This document shows positions 58,616-64,000 of a stretch of DNA of 64,000 nt, piece after piece. A program made the position numbers and the translations under genes. Below the pieces are notes generated by a model, which saw nothing but the letters and a program-made list of their open reading frames with translations, had not been told where the DNA came from and did no database searches. Source of the DNA: Pseudomonas fluorescens (GTDB lineage Bacteria > Pseudomonadota > Gammaproteobacteria > Pseudomonadales > Pseudomonadaceae); assembly GCF_004683905.1 (NCBI RefSeq), contig NZ_CP038438.1, positions 3,534,001-3,598,000 on the forward strand, read 5' to 3'. Every line of letters starts with the position of its first letter. Position 1 is the stretch's first letter.

Positions 58616-58881
58616 CAGCCCTTGATCTCGGTTTTCACCGCTTTGCCGCTGACCGGGTCGTGGTAGATCTCGACCTTGCGCTTGTCCTTGTCGAAACCGT
58701 AGATCTCGTAGCAGTTGCCGTCGGTGACCTTGAACTTGCTGATCTCGTAGCCCTGAGCCTTGAGCTGCTCCTGAAAGGCTTTCTGGTCTTGCCATTGCGA
58801 GCGTTCGGCGGTGGTGCATTGCGGGCCGGCGACGGCCAACGGACTGGCAACGATGAGGGACAACAGCAGAAGTTTGCGCAT
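58615..58881 (-). CDS. PepSY domain periplasmic protein
   Basis: An 88-residue precursor with signal peptide MRKLLLLSLIVASPLAVA. The remainder (AFQEQLKAQGYEISKFKVTD, then YEIYGFDKDKRKVEIYHDPV) is a single PepSY domain. It has two cysteines (PQCTTA, GNCYEI). Coupled to the cytochrome b561 gene. Divergent from the two-component regulator at 59052, which likely controls this pair. Confidence 0.9.
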   Translation of the reverse strand: MRKLLLLSLIVASPLAVAGPQCTTAERSQWQDQKAFQEQLKAQGYEISKFKVTDGNCYEIYGFDKDKRKVEIYHDPVSGKAVKTEIKG

Positions 58882-59051
58882 GGAAACACTCTCGCTCGAT
58901 GAGGAAGGCCTCACTGTGCAAAAGCAACCTTAGTCGAAGCTTAGTTGGCAACGAGTCGTTACATCTTTCCCGTCGGGTCAGCTGCCACAGCTGGCTGCAC
59001 AGCGGCATGATGCCGCCGGTCAACCGCCGTGTTTCCTCAAGAGAATCCGTT

Positions 59052-59714
59052 ATGCGCCTACTGCTGGTCGAAGATGATCGCGCCCTCGGTCAAGGCATTC
59101 GCGTTGCCCTCGGCAGCGAAGGCTACACCCTCGACTGGTTGCAGGATGGGGTCAGCGCCCTGCACGCCCTGCGCAGTGAGAGCTTCGACTTGCTGCTGCT
59201 CGACCTCGGCCTGCCACGGCTCGACGGCCTCGCGCTGTTGCAACGCTTGCGTGGTGAACAACAGGACTTGCCGGTGCTGATCCTCACCGCCCGCGACGGC
59301 ACTGCCGAACGCATTGCCGGACTGGATGCCGGCGCCGACGACTACCTGATCAAACCGTTCGATGTCGATGAACTGAAAGCGCGGATTCGCGCGTTGCTGC
59401 GCCGCAGCCAGGGCCGGGCGCAACCGGTGCTCGAGCATGCGGGAGTGTGTCTGGATCCGGTCACGCAGCAGGTCACCTGGCACGGCACCGACGTGGTGGT
59501 GACGCCGATGGAATATCAACTGCTGCATCAACTGATGGCCCGCCCCGGCAAGGTCGTCACCCGCGAACGCCTATCGCGAGCGCTGTATGGCTGGCAGGAT
59601 CGGGTCGAGAGCAACACCCTCGAAGTGCTGATCCACAACCTGCGCAAAAAACTCTCGAGCGATTTGATCCGCACCGTGCGCGGTGTCGGCTATGTGGTGG
59701 AGCTCAAACCATGA
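59052..59714 (+). CDS. OmpR-family response regulator
   Basis: A 220-residue regulator. The receiver has the acidic pair in LLVEDDRAL, phosphoacceptor in LLLLDLGLPRLDG and Lys in YLIKPFD. The C-terminal winged helix includes LEVLIHNLRKKL and the terminal TVRGVGYVVEL. ATG 59052 gives the normal start. Its stop overlaps the kinase start (ATGA). Likely target: the divergent PepSY/cytochrome b561 genes, as in QseB- or PmrA-like systems. Confidence 0.93.
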   Translation: MRLLLVEDDRALGQGIRVALGSEGYTLDWLQDGVSALHALRSESFDLLLLDLGLPRLDGLALLQRLRGEQQDLPVLILTARDGTAERIAGLDAGADDYLIKPFDVDELKARIRALLRRSQGRAQPVLEHAGVCLDPVTQQVTWHGTDVVVTPMEYQLLHQLMARPGKVVTRERLSRALYGWQDRVESNTLEVLIHNLRKKLSSDLIRTVRGVGYVVELKP

Positions 59715-61087
59715 TTTCCATACGCGCGCGGATTCTGGTGCCGGTGCTGATTCTGGTATTGATCGGCGACCTGCTGATCAGTTGGCTGGTGCTGCGCGAC
59801 AGTCACCATGAAATCGAAGAGGTCTATGATGCCCAACTGGCACAAAGCGCACGCCTGTTGCAAGGCGTGCTGGCCCAGCGCGCGCCCGGCGACAACGACT
59901 GGAGCCGGCTCTATCAGGCCTTCGATGAAGCCATGAGCCGGGTCGGCGACGGCGAGGCCGCGCACCCTTACGAAACCCGTCTGACCTTTCAGGTATGGCG
60001 CAGCGACGGGCAGTTGCTGGTGCGCTCGGCCGAAGCGCCGGAGCTTGCCGCACCGCCCACCACCCTCGGCTCCCATGACCTGATGGAGAACGGCCACGAC
60101 TGGTGTGCGTTCCTGCTCAAGGATTCGCAACAAGGGCTGCTGATCTGGGTCGGCGAGCGCGACGACATCCGCCAGGATCTGATCGAGCGCATCGTCGGCC
60201 ACACCGTCTGGCCGAGCCTGATTGGCGTACCGCTACTGGCTGCGTTGATCTGGCTGACCATCGGCTGGGGCCTGCAACCGTTGCGCGCCATGGCGCAGAG
60301 CATTCGCGGCCGTGACACCGAAACCCTGAAACCGCTGCACCTCAGCCCCCTGCCCCACGATCTGGAACCAATGCAGACCGCGCTCAATCGCCTGTTGCAG
60401 CAGATCGACAATCTGCTGGCGCGTGAGCGGCGCTTCATTGCCGACGCCGCGCACGAGTTGCGCACGCCGCTGGCGATCCTGCGGATCCACGCGCAAAACG
60501 CGCAACTGGCGGCGAACCCGCAACAACGCGAAGAGGCGCTGGAATATCTGCTCAGCGCGGTGGATCGGGCGACGCGTATCGCCAGTCAATTGTTGACCAT
60601 GGCGCGCATCGAACCGCACCTGGCCAATCCCGAAACCCGCAGCGTGGAACTGACCGAACTGGTGCGCGAAGAGCTCGCCGAACTGGCACCGCTGGCCCTG
60701 GAAAAAGACGTCGAACTGATCCTCGACAGCGACCACCACTGCCCGGTCGACACCGACCCGGTGGCCCTCGCCATCGCCTTGCAGAACCTGGTGACCAACG
60801 CCCTGAACTTCGCCCCGCCGGGCAGCGAGGTACGGGTTCAGGTGCAACCGCAGGCGGGCGGCGCGGTGTACATCAGCGTCGAGGACAGCGGGCCCGGGAT
60901 CAACGAGCAGGAATACGCGCGGCTGTTCGAGCGTTTCTACAGCCACGGCCACGGCAATGGCGCCGGACTGGGGTTGGCGATCGTGCAGATGATCGTCAGC
61001 AAGATCGGCAGCACGTTGCAGCTGTACAACCGACCGCAGGGCGGGTTGTGTGCGGAGTTGCGGATCAATGAGCTCTCGAGTCAATAA
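59711..61087 (+). CDS. Sensor histidine kinase
   Basis: A 458-residue inner-membrane kinase. A first span (ILVPVLILVLIGDLLISWLV) and a second (LIGVPLLAALIWLTIGWGL) flank a ~140-residue periplasmic sensor domain. Then come a HAMP-like linker, H box FIADAAHELRTPLAIL, N box LQNLVTNALNFAPPG, and GPGI plus GAGLGLAIVQ of the ATPase. Partner of the overlapping OmpR-type regulator. The ligand is unknown; cationic or metal signals are common in relatives. Confidence 0.92.
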   Translation: MISIRARILVPVLILVLIGDLLISWLVLRDSHHEIEEVYDAQLAQSARLLQGVLAQRAPGDNDWSRLYQAFDEAMSRVGDGEAAHPYETRLTFQVWRSDGQLLVRSAEAPELAAPPTTLGSHDLMENGHDWCAFLLKDSQQGLLIWVGERDDIRQDLIERIVGHTVWPSLIGVPLLAALIWLTIGWGLQPLRAMAQSIRGRDTETLKPLHLSPLPHDLEPMQTALNRLLQQIDNLLARERRFIADAAHELRTPLAILRIHAQNAQLAANPQQREEALEYLLSAVDRATRIASQLLTMARIEPHLANPETRSVELTELVREELAELAPLALEKDVELILDSDHHCPVDTDPVALAIALQNLVTNALNFAPPGSEVRVQVQPQAGGAVYISVEDSGPGINEQEYARLFERFYSHGHGNGAGLGLAIVQMIVSKIGSTLQLYNRPQGGLCAELRINELSSQ

Positions 61088-61111
61088 CATCGCCCGAACC
61101 CTGCACAAGCA

Positions 61112-61233
61112 TTGTGGCGAGGGAGCTTGCTCCCGCTGGACTGCGCAGCAGGCCTTCTGCTGTTCGGCAAAGAAAGGGCCGCTGCGCGACCCGGCGGGAC
61201 GGTGCGACGATTCGACAAGTTCCCTCGCCACAG
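61112..61233. repeat. REP-like inverted repeat (GTGGCGAGGGAGCTTGCTCCC family)
   Basis: The left part TTGTGGCGAGGGAGCTTGCT carries its own short palindrome. The right part ends TTCCCTCGCCACAG. It begins ~24 bp after the kinase stop and may serve as its transcript end. Confidence 0.7.
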
Positions 61234-61264
61234 AGTCTGGTGTTGATCGATCGCCTCAATGCTT

Positions 61265-61297
61265 TTGACAAAATTTTCATGTTTGCCCCCATAAGAT
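61265..61297 (+). promoter_or_regulatory. Candidate promoter of mntP leader
   Basis: TTGACA at 61265-61270 is a perfect -35. A -10-like CATAAGAT at 61290-61297 follows with a longer than optimal spacer (19-21 bp). It is placed just upstream of the conserved riboswitch start. Confidence 0.45.
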
Positions 61298-61299
61298 CC

Positions 61300-61470
61300 G
61301 CAGCCTCGTTGGGGAGTAGCCTGTTTCCGAGTCCCTCGGAAGCGTTCGTATCAACATTCTCGGCAACCTGCCGTGGTACGAACACCTTTTGGTTGGTGAG
61401 ACCGACGACACATCCATGCCTGAAGTCGGGCGTGTGGTTGTGTCGTTGACTCATAGCCCGACTGGAAGTG
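61300..61470 (+). promoter_or_regulatory. yybP-ykoY manganese riboswitch
   Basis: The leader contains the hallmark 5' GGGGAGTAGCC (61311-61321) and the 3' TTTTGGTTGGTGAGACCGAC (61387 onward), which in this family form the Mn2+-binding loops of a four-way junction. It sits immediately upstream of mntP, the classical downstream gene. Mn2+ binding is expected to switch on export. Confidence 0.9.
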
Positions 61471-61477
61471 TGCCCCC

Positions 61478-62041
61478 GTGAATCCTGTTTCCCTCATATT
61501 TCTCGCTCTGGCCATGTCCACGGACGCGTTCGCCGCAGCCATCGGCAAAGGCTCCAGCCTGCACAAACCACGTCTGACCGAAGCGCTGCGCACCGGTCTG
61601 ATCTTCGGCGTGATCGAGGCCATCACCCCGATCATCGGCTGGCTGATCGGCCAGGCTGCCACCCGCTGGGTCGCCGAATGGGACCACTGGATCGCCTTCA
61701 CCCTGCTGCTGATTCTCGGTCTGCACATGATCTACAACGGCCTGAAACACGAAGACGAGGAAGAAGAAAAACCCGGCCAGCATTCGTTCCTGATTCTCGC
61801 GGTTACCGCGTTCGCCACCAGCATTGACGCCCTCGCAGTCGGCGTCGGCCTGGCGTTTGTCGACGTGAATATCTGGGTGGCGGCAGCGGCCATCGGCGTG
61901 GCGACCATGACCATGGTGACCATTGGCGTGATGCTTGGTCGGGTGCTCGGTGCGGTCGTCGGCAAGCGTGCGGAAATCGTCGGTGGCGTGGTGCTGATGA
62001 TCGTCGGCGCGACCATTCTGTACGAGCACTTGTCGGCCTGA
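61478..62041 (+). CDS. mntP: Manganese efflux pump MntP
   Basis: A 187-residue inner-membrane protein with six spans that exports Mn2+. The two-fold repeated motif with Asp appears as [15 protein letters not shown] and [16 protein letters not shown] polar acidic loop [11 protein letters not shown] separates the halves. It starts with GTG 61478. Control by the upstream yybP-ykoY riboswitch is expected from family knowledge. Confidence 0.95.
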   Translation: MNPVSLIFLALAMSTDAFAAAIGKGSSLHKPRLTEALRTGLIFGVIEAITPIIGWLIGQAATRWVAEWDHWIAFTLLLILGLHMIYNGLKHEDEEEEKPGQHSFLILAVTAFATSIDALAVGVGLAFVDVNIWVAAAAIGVATMTMVTIGVMLGRVLGAVVGKRAEIVGGVVLMIVGATILYEHLSA

Positions 62042-62042
62042 G

Positions 62043-62756
62043 TCAGGTCTGGACAAGCGCCGCCAGTGTCATCGCGTTGCCCAACGCGGCGCCACTGGCG
62101 GTGTTGTCGAAGATGCACCAGACGCTGGCGCCTTCAGCAGCGCAGAGCTGCATATTCTGCGCAAGCTGCTGCAGATAAGGCAGCTCATAAGCACTGTGAT
62201 AAATCCGTGGCGCGCCATGCAGTCGCCAATAGCGCACACCCGCCCAGCCCTGCGCCGAACCGTCGGTACTGATCCGCGACGGATCGACCACGACCTGGGA
62301 AATCCGATACGCCTGCAACATCGGCGCCGCCACCACCCACGACTCATGCCGTGGCTCAAGCACCACGTCACCGGCGAAGCGTTGGCACAACGCCACGAAA
62401 AACGCCTCTGCGCGTGCCGGCTCAAAGGCCAGCGACGGCGGCAGTTGCACCAGCAAACACCCCAGCCTATCGGCCAGGCCTTCGCACTGCCCGAGAAACT
62501 CATCCAGCGCTTGCTCACAGTTTTGCAGACGCAACTCATGAGTAATCTGCTTTGGCACCTTCACCGAAAAACGAAAACCCGGCGGCACCGAATCCGCCCA
62601 GCGCGCATAGGTCTGACGCCGATGCGGGCGATAGAACGAGCTGTTGATTTCCACGCAGTCGAACCGCGCGGCATAACGCTGCAGATGCGTGCCCTCGGCC
62701 GGAAACTGCGGCCAATACTCACGCCCCAGACTCCAGCCTGCGCAACCGATGAACAT
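62043..62756 (-). CDS. DUF72-family protein
   Basis: A 237-residue protein of the DUF72/YecE family (TIM-barrel-like). MFIGCAGWSLGREYWPQFPA, FDCVEINSSFYRPHRRQTYA, FRFSVKVPKQITH and VVLEPRHESWV are the conserved blocks. The enzymatic activity is not established. ATG 62756 is preferred; the TTG at 62759 precedes it. Convergent with mntP, with 1 nt between the stops. Confidence 0.9.
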   Translation of the reverse strand: MFIGCAGWSLGREYWPQFPAEGTHLQRYAARFDCVEINSSFYRPHRRQTYARWADSVPPGFRFSVKVPKQITHELRLQNCEQALDEFLGQCEGLADRLGCLLVQLPPSLAFEPARAEAFFVALCQRFAGDVVLEPRHESWVVAAPMLQAYRISQVVVDPSRISTDGSAQGWAGVRYWRLHGAPRIYHSAYELPYLQQLAQNMQLCAAEGASVWCIFDNTASGAALGNAMTLAALVQT

Positions 62757-62830
62757 CAAAAAAGCCCCTTCGCCGCTTCACGCATGAAAATCTCCACGGT
62801 CTCGTTCACAGATTTCAGGCACAACGGAAT

Positions 62831-63616
62831 ACCTGTGGGAGCCGGCTTGCCAGCGAAGGCGTCGATACATCCACAATCGCTGTGCCTAACACAACGCTTT
62901 CGCGAGCAAGCTCGCTCCCACAGGGTTCAGCGGCGCTCACAGATTTGGAGCGCGACGAAATACCTGTGGGAGCTGGCTTGCCAGCGAAGGCGTCGATACA
63001 TCCACAAACGCTGTGCCTGACACAACGCTTTCGCGAGCAAGCTCGCTCCCACAGGGTTCAGCGGCGCTCACAGATTTGGAGCGCGACGAAATACCTGTGG
63101 GAGCTGGCTTGCCAGCGAAGGCGTCGACACATCCACAATCGCTGTGCCTGACACACCGCTTTCGCGAGCAAGCCCGCTCCCACAGGGTTCTGCGGCGCTC
63201 ACAGATTTGGAGCGCGACGAAATACCTGTGGGAGCTGGCTTGCCAGCGAAGGTGTCGATACATCCACAAACGCTGTGCCTGACACAACGCTTTCGCGAGC
63301 AAGCTCGCTCCCACAGGGTTCTGCGGCGCTCACAGATTTGGAGCACAACGAAATACCTGTGGGAGCTGGCTTGCCAGCGAAGGCGTCGATACATCCACAA
63401 ACGCTGTGCCTGACACAACGCCTTCGCGAGCAAGCCCGCTCCCACAGGGTTCTGCGGCGCTCACAGATTTGGAGCACGACGAAATACCTGTGGGAGCTGG
63501 CTTGCCAGCGAAGGCGTCGATACATCCACAAACGCTGTGCCTGACACAACGCTTTCGCGAGCAAGCCCGCTCCCACAGGGTTCAGCGGCGCTCACAGATT
63601 TGGAGCGCGACGAAGC
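62831..63616. repeat. Tandem array of six 131-bp REP units
   Basis: Units begin ACCTGTGGGAGC at 62831, 62962, 63093, 63224, 63355 and 63486, an exact 131-bp period. Each contains TGTGGGAGCTGGCTTGCCAG, a divergent spacer with CATCCACAA, TTCGCGAGCAAGCTCGCTCC (or the CCCGCTCC variant) and a linker with CAGATTTGGAGC. Units differ by few substitutions. The open frames on both strands are by-products of a repeat that lacks stops. Confidence 0.95.
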
Positions 63617-63626
63617 GCCTACACGA

Positions 63627-64000
63627 TTATTTTTTGCCGGGCAGGACGCTGGCCAGCACCTGCTTGGCGGCTTGCACGATCACGCCCGCCTCGTCCGGGT
63701 CGCGTTTGAGCAAGGTCGTGGCAAATTTCTTCGCCTGTTCGAGCTTGATGTGCGGCGGCAATGGCGGCACGTTGGGGTCGGTCTTGAACTCGATCAGCAC
63801 CGGTACGTCCGAGGCCAGTGCCTGCTCCCAGGCGGCGGCGACGTCTTCTTCGCGGTCGACGAAAATTCCTTTCAGGCCGATGGAAATGGCGAACAGGTGA
63901 TACGGCACGTCGGGAATGCTTTGCGAGGCTTCGAACTTCGGATCGCCCTCCATCACCCGCTGCTCCCAGGTGACCTGATTCAGGTCCTCGTTGTTGAACA
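63627..64000 (-). CDS. TPP-dependent enzyme (PoxB/acetolactate synthase-like), C-terminal part
   Basis: The frame is open to the window end, so only the last ~124 codons are seen. NNEDLNQVTWEQRVMEGDPK, then DVPYHLFAISIGLKGIFVDR, EEDVAAAWEQALASDVPVLI and a C-terminal VLPGKK match the TPP-binding C-domain of pyruvate oxidase/acetolactate synthase-like enzymes, whose NNEDLxxVTWEQR follows the Mg-TPP site. The substrate cannot be told from this piece. Confidence 0.85.
   Translation of the reverse strand, partial: FNNEDLNQVTWEQRVMEGDPKFEASQSIPDVPYHLFAISIGLKGIFVDREEDVAAAWEQALASDVPVLIEFKTDPNVPPLPPHIKLEQAKKFATTLLKRDPDEAGVIVQAAKQVLASVLPGKK

Noticed and set aside
62882..63576. Seven ~89- and 125-residue open frames in the REP array
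   Set aside because: They are translations of the 131-bp repeat unit itself, recurring at the same offset on both strands, with no independent start signals.
62831..63616. CRISPR array
   Set aside because: The whole 131-bp unit repeats including the linker; there are no short constant repeats with unique spacers and no cas genes.

Overview
The window is chromosomal DNA from a fluorescent-group Pseudomonas. The evidence is GC-rich core genes with Pseudomonas-type codon use, many intergenic REP-type inverted repeats built on the TGTGGGAGCGGGCTTGCTCGCGAAGG motif, a MetE plus CBS/CGL sulfur-amino-acid locus, and a yybP-ykoY-mntP unit. No rRNA, tRNA, CRISPR array or complete IS element was seen.

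Layout. 1-3.7 kb: spermidine/putrescine-type ABC transporter (binding protein cut by the window edge, two permeases, ATPase), ended by a REP hairpin. 3.9-6.1 kb: ParD-like protein and methionine aminopeptidase, then a short Pho-box-driven, terminator-ended unit, then a Ppx/GppA phosphatase. 6.2-11.5 kb: metE, and divergently a CBS-domain cystathionine beta-synthase with a cystathionine gamma-lyase/synthase. 12-13.5 kb: a secreted protein made of twelve 13-residue repeats and two small lipoproteins. 13.5-16.1 kb: hybrid histidine kinase and NarL-type regulator, divergent. 16.2-26.9 kb: SBF-like transporter, AraC regulator, amidase, TerC protein, polyamine-binding protein, NCS1 permease, flavin reductase and luciferase-like monooxygenase.

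27-51.3 kb is the standout region. A two-partner secretion system lies on the minus strand: TpsB (51262-49556), then a ~3,800-residue TpsA/CdiA-type exoprotein (49531-38115, broken by one frameshift near 44115) ending in a TreTu-type toxin domain, then its immunity gene. Downstream is a visibly AT-rich array of about fourteen further cassettes. Most consist of a 3' remnant of a toxin gene overlapping or abutting an intact small immunity-type gene. They include a barnase-like remnant with barstar, a DUF596 pair, a membrane-type immunity protein, HEAT-like proteins and a five-copy paralogous immunity family. The cassettes are delimited by eleven copies of a ~62-bp hairpin element (termini GGTTAACGGGGACAG and CTGTCCCCATTTACC) that truncates the toxin fragments at their 5' ends. 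A block of about 2.2-2.6 kb of cassettes is duplicated. It reads as an archive of displaced toxin tips whose immunities were kept.

51.4-64 kb: two lipoproteins, one of which shares a duplicated promoter with tpsB; an HxlR regulator with a divergent alpha/beta hydrolase; a sulfatase/membrane/sialidase-like operon; cytochrome b561 and PepSY genes divergent from an OmpR-type two-component system; a Mn riboswitch with mntP; a DUF72 protein; a tandem array of six 131-bp REP units; and the C-terminus of a TPP-dependent enzyme cut by the window end.
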